A stretch of DNA of 30,210 nt from JBKEDF01 sp047975325. GTDB taxonomy: Bacteria > Pseudomonadota > Alphaproteobacteria > Rhodobacterales > Rhodobacteraceae. The notes beneath the pieces were generated by a model, which ran no database searches, was not told the origin of the DNA, and saw only the letters and a program-made list of their open reading frames with translations. Shown here in pieces: positions 1 through 7,452 of the stretch. Position 1 is the stretch's first letter. Each line of letters opens with the position of its first letter. A program made the position numbers and the translations under genes. The DNA is taken from assembly GCA_047975325.1 (NCBI GenBank), contig JBKEDF010000077.1, positions 1 through 30,210 of the forward strand, read 5' to 3'.

Positions 1-206
1 GTCGCAAGATCCGCCCCCGTACTAAAGGCCTTTCCACCATCCCCACAGACAACAAGAGCGCCGATATTGGTATCGCGCGCAACGGCCTGCACATGATCGA
101 CAAGCGCATCAGCCACCGCGAGGTCTATGGCATTGCGGACTTCGGGCCGGTTGATCCGCAAGACGGCAACACGATCGTGACGTTCCAAGATAACCGCCCG
201 TTTCAT
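1..206 (-). CDS. Enoyl-CoA hydratase/isomerase family protein, N-terminal part (runs off the window start)
   Basis: Only the first 68 residues lie in the window; the rest is beyond position 1. The reverse complement from an ATG at 206 reads MKRAVILERHDRVAVLRINR, then PEVRNAIDLAVADALVDHV, then IGALVVCGDGGKAFSTGADL. The NAID and (K)AFS-GADL blocks are the crotonase-fold signature, where the backbone NH of the AFS-GADL segment helps form the oxyanion hole that holds the thioester carbonyl. Members hydrate or isomerise enoyl-CoA esters in the cytoplasm. The gene diverges from the CoA-transferase/acyl-CoA dehydrogenase operon across a 171-bp intergenic region, so a beta-oxidation-like hydration step is the natural guess. 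Substrate cannot be told from the N-terminus, and hydrolase or isomerase relatives share the same motifs. Confidence 0.9.
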   Translation of the reverse strand, partial: MKRAVILERHDRVAVLRINRPEVRNAIDLAVADALVDHVQAVARDTNIGALVVCGDGGKAFSTGADLA

Positions 207-377
207 CCCGTATCTCCCAATCCATTCCAGATGTCGGGAAAAGGGGTACTGCGCCATGCCCGGGGCAGAGAAACAACATTTAGTCAATTGATGGGAATAT
301 TAACTCATTTGAGCTGGTCCGACCCGCATGGGAGCCTTGGATGGTGTCGGGCAGGGCGCACCACGGATGGGGGAAAC
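207..377. promoter_or_regulatory. Divergent promoter region with two TCAATTGA/CTCATTTGAG-type boxes
   Basis: This gap separates the divergent enoyl-CoA hydratase and CoA-transferase genes. It holds the AT-rich core of the region (about 270-313) with an 8-bp perfect palindrome TCAATTGA at 284-291 and an imperfect palindrome CTCATTTGAG at 304-313. Their centres are 21 bp apart, about two helical turns, which suits binding of a dimer pair on one DNA face. The second box and its flank (ATTAACTCATTTGAGCT) closely match the element upstream of the divergent LysR gene at 14992-15001. No convincing sigma-70 -35/-10 pair was found, in keeping with an activator-dependent promoter. Operator function is inferred. 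Confidence 0.5.
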
Positions 378-1529
378 ATGAAGAAACCGCTTGCTGGGTT
401 GAAGGTACTCGACCTGACCCGTTTCTTTGCCGGACCCTTCTGCACCATGCATCTGGGTGATCATGGCGCAGATGTCGTCAAGGTGGAAGCACCAGGCGGT
501 GACCTGACCAGACGTCAGGGACCACCGTTTTTCGGCGATAACGGGATGACCTTTCTTGCGGCCAATCGCAATAAACGTTCCATAGAAATCGATGCCAAGT
601 CCGAAGACGGGCGCGCACTCCTCTTCCGGCTGGCATGCAAGGCCGATGTGGTGGTTGAAAATTTCCGCCCCTCGGTCATGCGCCGCATGGGGATCGACTA
701 CACCACCATATCGGAACACAACCCCGGTGTCATCTATGCGGCCCTTTCGGCGCTCGGCTCGGATGGGCCTGACAGTGCCCGGGGCGGCTTTGACATTACG
801 GTACAGGCCGAATTCGGTTTCATGAGCATTTCCGGCGAAAGGGGTGGAAAGGCGATCAAGCAGGGAACATCCGTCTTCGACCTCGTAAGCGGCCTTTACG
901 CCTATGCCGGCATCCTTGCCGCCCTGCGGCAACGCGAGGAAACCGGTCGTGGACAAATCGTCGAGACCAGCCTGATGGAGGCGCAAATGACGTTCCTCGT
1001 GGATGCGGGAATGGAATATCTTGCGGCGGGCGTGGTACGTCAGCGCTGGGGATCAGAACATTCGCAGATCGTACCCTACAAGGTCTTCGATACCGCCGAT
1101 GGTGAAATGGTAATTGGTGCCGGATATCAGACCGTCTACGACCCCTTCTGCCACGCCATCGGGCGAACGGATCTTCTGACCGATCCGCGATTCGTGACGC
1201 TTGAACAACGCGTAACCAACCGCGAAGAGATCTACGAGATTCTCGACAAGGAAATTCGCCAGTACCGGACGGTCGATCTTGTAGCGCTCCTGAACGATGC
1301 GGGCGTCCCGAACGCACCTGTAAATGACATGGCACAGGTCTTTCGGCACCCGCAGGCCCTGCATCGGAACATGAAGATCGACCTGGAGCATCCGGTATAC
1401 GGGCCCTGCCCCACGATCGGCGCGGGCATCAAATATTCCGGCTTCGATATCACCGAAGGCTGGCGCGCGCCGCCCCTGCTCAACGAAGGTGCCGAGGACG
1501 TGCTGTCGGAATGGCTAGGTGGCCGGTAA
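378..1529 (+). CDS. Class III (CaiB/BaiF family) CoA-transferase
   Basis: A 383-residue cytoplasmic enzyme, typical for the family, which moves CoA between carboxylic acids through a ping-pong mechanism on an aspartyl-CoA anhydride. The N-terminus PLAGLKVLDLTRFFAGPFC and the HLGDHGADVVKVEAPGGD block are the Rossmann-like CoA-binding signature; NRNKRSIEID and VVENFRPSVMRRMG follow. Asp168 in SVFDLVSGLY aligns with the catalytic Asp169 of formyl-CoA transferase. The reading frame stays open back to 93, but the family signature begins at the ATG at 378, which has a purine-rich ribosome site (GGGGGAAAC) before it; an earlier start would overlap the divergent hydratase. It is first in an operon with the acyl-CoA dehydrogenase 27 nt downstream. 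Acceptor and donor acids are unknown. Confidence 0.93.
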   Translation: MKKPLAGLKVLDLTRFFAGPFCTMHLGDHGADVVKVEAPGGDLTRRQGPPFFGDNGMTFLAANRNKRSIEIDAKSEDGRALLFRLACKADVVVENFRPSVMRRMGIDYTTISEHNPGVIYAALSALGSDGPDSARGGFDITVQAEFGFMSISGERGGKAIKQGTSVFDLVSGLYAYAGILAALRQREETGRGQIVETSLMEAQMTFLVDAGMEYLAAGVVRQRWGSEHSQIVPYKVFDTADGEMVIGAGYQTVYDPFCHAIGRTDLLTDPRFVTLEQRVTNREEIYEILDKEIRQYRTVDLVALLNDAGVPNAPVNDMAQVFRHPQALHRNMKIDLEHPVYGPCPTIGAGIKYSGFDITEGWRAPPLLNEGAEDVLSEWLGGR

Positions 1530-1556
1530 GGGCATAATATCCTGAGGAGAGCAGAG

Positions 1557-2744
1557 ATGGATTTCGAACCGACCCAGGAACAGCGTATGGCCATCGACAG
1601 TCTCCGGCGTTGTATCGAATCTGAACTGCTACCTCTGGTGAAGGGGCACCTCGACACGGCATTCGCGCCGGAACTGGCGCATCAGATCATGCGATTGCTC
1701 AACCCCTATGGCATTGGCTGCGGATGGCTGCCCGAAGATGGTGGTGGAATGGGACTCGACTACATCACTTCGGGATTGATCTATGGCGAACTTGCGCGGC
1801 TGCTGCCCGATGCGGCCGGTCTGGCTTATGTAAGCGAAGGCGCGGCGATGAAAATCTATCGCCAGGGAACAGAGCAACAGAAAAAGCGCTATCTTCCGGG
1901 TTTCGCCGAAGGGCATCTCATTGGTTGCGGTGCCGTTACCGAGTCGGGAACCGGTTCCAACGTCCGGCAGATCCGCACCCGGGCCGTGAAAGATGGCTCC
2001 GGCTGGAAACTCAGCGGTGAGAAGATGTTCATATCAAACGCCACGGTTGCGAATGTGGCGACAGTACTGGCCCGAACCGGCGAAAACAAATTCACCTATT
2101 TCATCGTGGACCGGTCCGAACACGACTTCGAGACCCGGGAAATTGAAAAACTGGGGCTCAATGGCTGGTCTTTCGGCTCCATCGCCATGAACGAGATGTG
2201 GGTGGATGATTTCTTCCGCCTTGGCACCGAAGGCAGGGCATTGTCCGAAGCCCTGTCAGGCTTTGAAAGAGCCCGTGCATGGGTTGCAGTGATATCGACC
2301 GGTATCGCGCGCGCCGCCCTGGAAGACGCCATTACCTATGCGCGGGAACGTGACCAGTTCGGCGTTCCCATCGCCTCGCATCAGATGGTTCAGGGGCTTA
2401 TCTCAAACATGGCCTGCGAGACCGAGGCATCCTTCCTCCTTACGCTCAAGTCGCTTGCCGCGCTTGATGCGGGCGGGCGTGCCGATCTGCCAACCTCCAT
2501 GGCCAAGGTCTATGCCTCCGAAGCGGCAGTGCAGGTCGCATCCAGCGCAATCCAGGTTCATGGGGCCTATGGCCTGACCCGTGAATTTCCGGTGGAACGG
2601 CATCTGCGAAACGCCCGGATGCTGACAATTCCCGACGGCACGACGCAGATCAACCAATTGGTCATTGGTCGTGAACTAACCGGTATCCCCGCATTTCTTG
2701 GCGCTGCCGGGCGGAAGGGCAAACCCAGGGCCGCCGCGGAATGA
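1557..2744 (+). CDS. Acyl-CoA dehydrogenase family flavoprotein
   Basis: 395 residues, the usual length for FAD-dependent acyl-CoA dehydrogenases, which introduce an alpha,beta double bond and pass electrons to ETF. Seen: helical N-domain, LIGCGAVTESGTGSNVRQIR (about 121-140, the beta-domain FAD/substrate loop), GEKMFISNA (154-162), ARERDQFGVPI (262-272), VHGAYGLTREFPVERHLRN (334-352) and IPDGTTQINQLVIGREL (358-374). The usual catalytic Glu of the EGT motif is Asp360. There is also Glu237 in SGFERAR, at the position where isovaleryl-CoA dehydrogenase carries its base. The ribosome site GAGGAGAG sits about 7 nt before the ATG, and the stop overlaps the next start as ATGA. Middle gene of the operon; a branched or cyclic acyl substrate is plausible but unproven. 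Confidence 0.92.
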   Translation: MDFEPTQEQRMAIDSLRRCIESELLPLVKGHLDTAFAPELAHQIMRLLNPYGIGCGWLPEDGGGMGLDYITSGLIYGELARLLPDAAGLAYVSEGAAMKIYRQGTEQQKKRYLPGFAEGHLIGCGAVTESGTGSNVRQIRTRAVKDGSGWKLSGEKMFISNATVANVATVLARTGENKFTYFIVDRSEHDFETREIEKLGLNGWSFGSIAMNEMWVDDFFRLGTEGRALSEALSGFERARAWVAVISTGIARAALEDAITYARERDQFGVPIASHQMVQGLISNMACETEASFLLTLKSLAALDAGGRADLPTSMAKVYASEAAVQVASSAIQVHGAYGLTREFPVERHLRNARMLTIPDGTTQINQLVIGRELTGIPAFLGAAGRKGKPRAAAE

Positions 2745-3883
2745 AGGCACGGCGGGGTCCACTCTCTGGCATCCGGCTGATAGAGATGGCCGGAATTGGC
2801 CCGGCGCCGATGTGCGGCATGGTACTGTCCGATCTTGGCGCCGACATCCTGCGCATCGACCGGCCCACCCCGTCCGATGTTGGTATCAAGCGGCCGATGG
2901 AGACCAATTTCATATTGCGCGGTCGCCAGACTATCAGGATCAATCTGAAAACGGACGCCGGTCGCGCCCTTGTTCTACGTCTCCTCCGCGAGGCAGACGG
3001 CATGTTCGAAGGCTTCCGTCCGGGTGTTATGGAACGGCTCGGCCTTGGCCCGGACCCGGCGCTGACAGCCAATCCGGCCCTCGTTTATGGCCGCGTCACC
3101 GGCTGGGGGCAAGCCGGCCCCATGGCGCATATGGCAGGGCATGACCTTACCTATCTTGCACTTACTGGGGCGCTGGCCGCGATGGGCCGGAAAGGAGAAC
3201 TCCCCCCGGTCCCCCTCAACCTTATCGGCGATTTCGCCGGAGGGGCGCTTTTTCTTGCCGTCGGCATGCTATCGGCACTGGTTTCCGCGCGCAAAACCGG
3301 CTGCGGCCAAGTGGTCGATGCCGCAATTGTTGACGGGGTGGCCACCATGCTGAGTTCGGTCAACGGGCTTAGACAAGCGGGCGTATTTCGTACCGAGGCC
3401 GGGACCAATATCCTGGATGGCGGGGCGTATTTCTACGATATATACCGCTGCGCTGATGGCGGTTATGTGGCGATCGGTCCGATTGAGCCTAAATTCTTCG
3501 CCGATTTCATCCAACGGCTGGGCATCGACATATCCGCGCTTCCGCCACAGGCCGATGATGCGCGTTGGCCCGAAGGGCGCGCCTTCCTTGCCGGTGTCTT
3601 TGCAACAAGGGCCCGCGATGCCTGGACCCAGGTATTTGCCGGGACGGATGCCTGTGTCGCGCCAGTCCTGTCAATTGAGGAAACCTTCCATGATCCGCAT
3701 CTTGTCGCACGAGGTACCTTTCAGGAAATAGACGGTCGCCCGCAAGCCACCCCTGCTCCGCGGTTCGACAAGACACCGCCGGATATTCCGCACGCACCTA
3801 TCAATGCAAGGGCCGAAGATGCCCTGGCTGACTGGCTTCCAGCCGGGGAGATCCGGCATTTTCTTTCTTCGATAGGGGACTGA
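2741..3883 (+). CDS. Alpha-methylacyl-CoA racemase-like CaiB/BaiF protein
   Basis: 380 residues of the class III CoA-transferase fold, but with racemase rather than transferase features. The N-terminus carries MAGIGPAPMCGMVLSDLGAD, the form typical of alpha-methylacyl-CoA racemases. His134 (MAGHDLTY), Asp164 (NLIGDFAGG) and Glu249 (IGPIEPKFF) line up with His126, Asp156 and Glu241 of the Mycobacterium tuberculosis racemase MCR, all with the same +8 offset, so the catalytic acid/base set is intact. Such enzymes interconvert R and S 2-methylacyl-CoA by enolisation, which lets stereospecific dehydrogenases act on both epimers. Translation is coupled to the dehydrogenase (ATGA overlap). The gene ends 37 nt from the convergent ABC ATPase gene. 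Alternative: an atypical CoA-transferase, less likely given the conserved His. Confidence 0.9.
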   Translation: MKARRGPLSGIRLIEMAGIGPAPMCGMVLSDLGADILRIDRPTPSDVGIKRPMETNFILRGRQTIRINLKTDAGRALVLRLLREADGMFEGFRPGVMERLGLGPDPALTANPALVYGRVTGWGQAGPMAHMAGHDLTYLALTGALAAMGRKGELPPVPLNLIGDFAGGALFLAVGMLSALVSARKTGCGQVVDAAIVDGVATMLSSVNGLRQAGVFRTEAGTNILDGGAYFYDIYRCADGGYVAIGPIEPKFFADFIQRLGIDISALPPQADDARWPEGRAFLAGVFATRARDAWTQVFAGTDACVAPVLSIEETFHDPHLVARGTFQEIDGRPQATPAPRFDKTPPDIPHAPINARAEDALADWLPAGEIRHFLSSIGD

Positions 3884-3920
3884 CTGGCATGTCGAGGCGG
3901 ATACCCGCGCTACCGATGCC

Positions 3921-5576
3921 TCAGCCAATCCCGCGCTTTTTTTCTCTTGGGGCGCCCGGCTGCTTTCCGGCACGTCGTTGCTTTTGCAATTCGGGATCCG
4001 GCAACGGGCTCGAGTCAATAAGCTGCTTCGTATAGGCTTCACGCGGATTGGAAAAGACCTCTTCAGCCAGTCCTGCCTCAACCACCTGGCCATCCTTCAT
4101 CACCAATACCCTGTCTGCGAATTTTCGCACGAGCGTCAGGTCATGCGCGATGAAGATATAGGACAGGCCAAGGCGGGAACGCAGATCAGCCAGCAACTTG
4201 ATGACCTGCGCCTGAATGGTCATGTCCAGCGCCGAGACCGCTTCATCGCAGACCACGATATCCGGTTCCAGTGCAAGGGCGCGGGCGATGGCAATGCGCT
4301 GACGTTGTCCCCCGGAAAACTCCCCCGGATATTTCCCGAGATCGGACGCAGACAGGCCAACCATTTCCAGCAACTCGATGGCACGATCATGCCATTGTGC
4401 CTTGGGCACAACCCCGGGATTGAGCTGCCATGGTTCCGAAATCAGCCGAAGCACGGTCATGCGCGGGTTGAGAGAGCTGAACGGATCCTGAAACACCGCC
4501 TGAACCGACCGGCGGTAGTCCCGCAGCCCATCCGCATCCAATGACCAGATATCGTTACCACGAAAATGAACCGTGCCATTGCTGCAGGGCCGCAGGCGCA
4601 ATATTGCACTGGCAAGCGATGATTTTCCCGATCCGCTTTCACCGACGATACCGACAATCTCACCCTTGCCGACGGAGGCAAAAACCCCCTGCACTGCCTG
4701 AAAGGCGCCGTAACGGATCCCGACATTCTGCATTTCCAGCAAGGGCTGCGGCGCAACAGGTGCGGTGGAACGGTATTCTTCAGACCGATCCGTAAGAAGC
4801 TGGCGCGTATAGGGGTGCTGTGGTGCGGTGAAAACGGAAGCAAGGCTGCCGGTTTCGACAATCTCTCCGCGCCGCATCACCACCGCATGTTCTGCTATAT
4901 CCGCCGCAACACCAAGATCGTGGGTAATCATCAGCAACGACATACCGTTTTCCTCACGCAGGTCGCGCAACAGGTCCAGTATTTGCGCCTGAACGGTCAC
5001 ATCCAGGGCGGTTGTCGGCTCATCTGCAATCAGCAGCCGGGGGCGTAATGCCATCGCCATGGCGATCATGACCCGCTGACGCTGCCCACCCGAAAATTCA
5101 TGCGGATAGGCCGCGTATCTCCGCGAAGGATCAGGAATACCGACCCGGTTCATCAGCTCCAGTGCCCGTTCGCGCGCTTCTGTCCGGCCTTGTCCGTGGA
5201 TGCGACAAACCTCTCCGATCTGCCAGCCAACCGGATAGACCGGGTTGAGATGCACCAACGGATCCTGAAAGATGATGGAGATCTCCTTGCCATAGAGCAG
5301 TCTTCGTCTTTCGGGATCCATCAAAAACAGGCTCTCGCCCCGAAAACGGATATCACCATGGATCCGTGCCGGTGGTGTATCAAGCAGGCCCATCACCGCA
5401 GCAGCGGTCACGCTCTTGCCCGACCCGCTTTCGCCGATAATGGCTAGGGATGCGTTCTTACCGATCCCGAAGCTGATGTCGCGCACGGCGGAAACTGTTC
5501 CGTCCTCTGTGGTGAAATCCACATGAAGGTGTTCCACTGACAGGAGCAGCTCGGGGATGGGGTTTTGATCAGGCAT
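3921..5576 (-). CDS. Double-ATPase subunit of a peptide/opine-type ABC importer (DppD-DppF fused type)
   Basis: 551 residues containing two complete ABC ATPase modules in one chain, the GsiA-like arrangement, in place of the separate DppD and DppF proteins. Module 1: Walker A GESGSGKS at 48-55, signature FSGGQRQR at 161-168, Walker B LLIADEP at 181-187. Module 2: Walker A GESGSGKS at 312-319, signature FSGGQRQR at 420-427, Walker B IVVCDEA at 440-446. HPYTRQLL near 254-261 belongs to the oligopeptide-transporter C-terminal extension. It powers import through the two permeases encoded just upstream. The ATG overlaps the permease stop by 8 nt (ATGCCTGA). It is last in the eight-gene minus operon. 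The second Walker B has Ala rather than Pro after Glu, a conservative change. Confidence 0.95.
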   Translation of the reverse strand: MPDQNPIPELLLSVEHLHVDFTTEDGTVSAVRDISFGIGKNASLAIIGESGSGKSVTAAAVMGLLDTPPARIHGDIRFRGESLFLMDPERRRLLYGKEISIIFQDPLVHLNPVYPVGWQIGEVCRIHGQGRTEARERALELMNRVGIPDPSRRYAAYPHEFSGGQRQRVMIAMAMALRPRLLIADEPTTALDVTVQAQILDLLRDLREENGMSLLMITHDLGVAADIAEHAVVMRRGEIVETGSLASVFTAPQHPYTRQLLTDRSEEYRSTAPVAPQPLLEMQNVGIRYGAFQAVQGVFASVGKGEIVGIVGESGSGKSSLASAILRLRPCSNGTVHFRGNDIWSLDADGLRDYRRSVQAVFQDPFSSLNPRMTVLRLISEPWQLNPGVVPKAQWHDRAIELLEMVGLSASDLGKYPGEFSGGQRQRIAIARALALEPDIVVCDEAVSALDMTIQAQVIKLLADLRSRLGLSYIFIAHDLTLVRKFADRVLVMKDGQVVEAGLAEEVFSNPREAYTKQLIDSSPLPDPELQKQRRAGKQPGAPREKKRGIG

Positions 5577-6453
5577 CGGCCGGCGTTCCCGATTTCAATC
5601 CGATACGCAGGGCAGGATCATTGGCAATACGAAACCAGATTGCCAGAAGATTTGCTGCCAGCGCGGTGAGCATGATCGCCAGTCCGGGCCAGAACGCGAG
5701 CCACCAGGCTGTGTTCAGATAGGCGCGCCCTTCGGCAACCATCAAACCCCATGTGATATTGGGTGGCTGCACCCCGATTCCAAGGAATGACAGGGCGGAT
5801 TCGGCAAGCATGACATAGGCAAAATCGAGTGCGGCAATAATAAGCAAGGTCGGCAGGACCAGCGGCGCGATATGGCGCAGTGCGATATGAAACTGGCCTG
5901 CACCCATCACCTGCGCCGCCGGTACGAAGGCGCGCTCGCGGATCTCCAGCACCTCGGCACGGGCGGTCCGGACATAGACGGGCAACCGCGTCACGGCGAG
6001 GACGATCACGATATTGGCCGGCGCCGGCCCAAGGACATAGAGCACGATCAACGCCAGCAGAAGCGAGGGAAAGCTCATGATGACATCGACAGCACGCATC
6101 ACGAAATGCCCCGCCCTGCCCCTGCTCAGCCCGGCATAGACCCCAATGACCCCGCCCGCCAGCATCGACACCGTCACGGCAGAAAGTGCAATCCCCAGGG
6201 TTGTCCGCGATGCAACGATAATACGCGCAATAATGCTGCGACCAAGGGAGTCGGCCCCCAGCCAATAAAGCCATGGTTTCGAAAAATCGAATGGTGGCGC
6301 ATTGCGGTTGCGCAGATCAAGCCCCCCGGCTGCATGGCCAACAAGCATCGGTCCGAAGATTGCAAGGAGGGTCAGGACAATAAGATAGACAGCCGCCACC
6401 GTCGCTGCCTTGTCGCTATAGAGAAGTTTCAGGGCTTGGGGTTTCCGGGCCAT
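5569..6453 (-). CDS. ABC importer permease, DppC/OppC type
   Basis: 294 residues from the ATG at 6453, which is preceded by a good ribosome site (GAGAGGGAAT); the frame extends upstream only to a TTG that overlaps the previous stop. An N-terminal hydrophobic helix (VAAVYLIVLTLLAIFGPMLV) is followed by a periplasmic loop and five further predicted membrane helices. The loop RHIAPLVLPTLLIIAALDFA is the EAA-type coupling region that contacts the ATPase, and SFLGIGVQPPNITWG is a strong DppC/OppC family mark. It forms the inner-membrane channel with the preceding permease. It overlaps the ATPase gene and sits in the dpp-like order binding protein, B, C, ATPase. The family also carries glutathione, opines and small glycans, so the substrate stays open. 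Confidence 0.94.
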   Translation of the reverse strand: MARKPQALKLLYSDKAATVAAVYLIVLTLLAIFGPMLVGHAAGGLDLRNRNAPPFDFSKPWLYWLGADSLGRSIIARIIVASRTTLGIALSAVTVSMLAGGVIGVYAGLSRGRAGHFVMRAVDVIMSFPSLLLALIVLYVLGPAPANIVIVLAVTRLPVYVRTARAEVLEIRERAFVPAAQVMGAGQFHIALRHIAPLVLPTLLIIAALDFAYVMLAESALSFLGIGVQPPNITWGLMVAEGRAYLNTAWWLAFWPGLAIMLTALAANLLAIWFRIANDPALRIGLKSGTPADA

Positions 6454-6461
6454 ATTCCCTC

Positions 6462-7379
6462 TCAACTGTTGCGAATACGCGGATCAAGACGGGAATAGGC
6501 AATATCAATCAGTATGTTCATCAGAAAGATGGCAAGCGCGGTCACAAGGATTGCAGCCTGCAACACGGCGAAGTCGCGCTGCTTGATCGCGCTGATCATC
6601 AGGTTACCTATTCCCGGCCATCCAAACACCGTCTCGACAATCACGGCCCCGTTAATAAGCGTGGCAGCCTGATCACCGGCGACTGTTATGACCGACAGCA
6701 TCGCATTGCGCACCCCGTGGACAAAGACCACGCGATTGCGGCCTGCGCCCTTGGCGCGGGCAGTCTTGACATAGGCCGAATTGAGCACACCGATCATCGA
6801 TGCGCGAACCACCTGCGTCAACAGGCCAAGCGGACGCAGCAGCAGAACCGAGACGGGAAGGATCCAGTGTTCCAGGCTCCCCATCCCCGAGGTTGGCAGC
6901 AGGCCGAGCGTGGCAGAAAAAAACAGGATGCCGACAATGGCGATCCAGAAATCGGGGGCACTGGCCCCCATGATGCTCAACAGGCTGGCGGTCCGGTCGA
7001 AAAGGCCGCCGGGACGCCATGCGGCAACCGACCCGATTATTACCGAAAGGCCCAGTGCCAGCAGCATCGTGACCAGCGCCAGTTTCAACGTGACCGGAAA
7101 GGCGTTCAGCACCGGTTCAATGGCTGGGCGCCCCTGGAAAAGCGACATGCCAAAATCAAGATGGATCAGATCCAGGATATAACGCCCGAACTGCTTGATG
7201 ATGGGATCATTGAAACCGTGACGTTCAGCAAAGGCCTCACGTTCCTGCAACGACGCGTCCATGGGAAGAAAAAGATTTGTCGGATCTCCGGTCAGGCGGG
7301 ACAGAAAGAACACAAGGACAAGAAGCGCCGCCAACGCAACAATCGAATGCAGGGCGCGGCGAAAAATGTAGTGACTCAA
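6462..7379 (-). CDS. ABC importer permease, DppB/OppB type (TTG start)
   Basis: The family homology begins at LSHYIFRRALHSIVALAALL, which follows a TTG at 7379 with a GAGGAGG ribosome site about 9 nt upstream; from there the protein has 305 residues, normal for DppB. A longer frame to 7487 exists but its extra N-terminus is not hydrophobic and overlaps the binding-protein gene. Features: first membrane helix near 10-30, then RLTGDPTNLFLP and HGFNDPIIKQFGRYI (periplasmic region typical of DppB), LDFGMSLF, and the coupling loop VHGVRNAMLSVITVAGDQ. NGAVIVETVFGWPGIGNLM is the classical DppB C-terminal mark. A hairpin just upstream may hide its ribosome site. It works with the DppC-type partner. 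Confidence 0.92.
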   Translation of the reverse strand: MSHYIFRRALHSIVALAALLVLVFFLSRLTGDPTNLFLPMDASLQEREAFAERHGFNDPIIKQFGRYILDLIHLDFGMSLFQGRPAIEPVLNAFPVTLKLALVTMLLALGLSVIIGSVAAWRPGGLFDRTASLLSIMGASAPDFWIAIVGILFFSATLGLLPTSGMGSLEHWILPVSVLLLRPLGLLTQVVRASMIGVLNSAYVKTARAKGAGRNRVVFVHGVRNAMLSVITVAGDQAATLINGAVIVETVFGWPGIGNLMISAIKQRDFAVLQAAILVTALAIFLMNILIDIAYSRLDPRIRNS

Positions 7380-7452
7380 GACGGTGGCCCTCCTCTGCTG
7401 CCGGGGAGGTGGCCAGTTTGCCGCCTCCCCCTTCAGTATCAGACAGTGCCCA
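7380..7452 (-). promoter_or_regulatory. Intercistronic hairpin covering the permease ribosome-binding site
   Basis: Between the binding-protein stop and the permease TTG the minus-strand RNA can fold GGCC-AC-CUCC (7414-7405) against GGAG-GGCC (7393-7386), an 8-bp stem with a 2-nt bulge and an 11-nt loop. The 3' arm contains the GGAGG used as the permease ribosome site. A hairpin here could lower permease translation or protect the 3' end of binding-protein mRNA, giving the usual excess of binding protein over membrane subunits. No U-tract follows, so it is not a standard terminator. The pairing is seen in the sequence; the function is inferred. Confidence 0.45.

Noticed and set aside
93..377. 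Extension of the first CoA-transferase to an earlier start at 93
   Set aside because: The extra residues have no family similarity and overlap the divergent enoyl-CoA hydratase; the ATG at 378 begins exactly at the family signature with a ribosome site.
3894..3922. GAGGC...GCCTC inverted repeat at the convergent end of the racemase and ABC ATPase genes
   Set aside because: Only five to seven pairs with a long loop, no U-tract, and it reaches into the ATPase stop codon; too weak to call a terminator.
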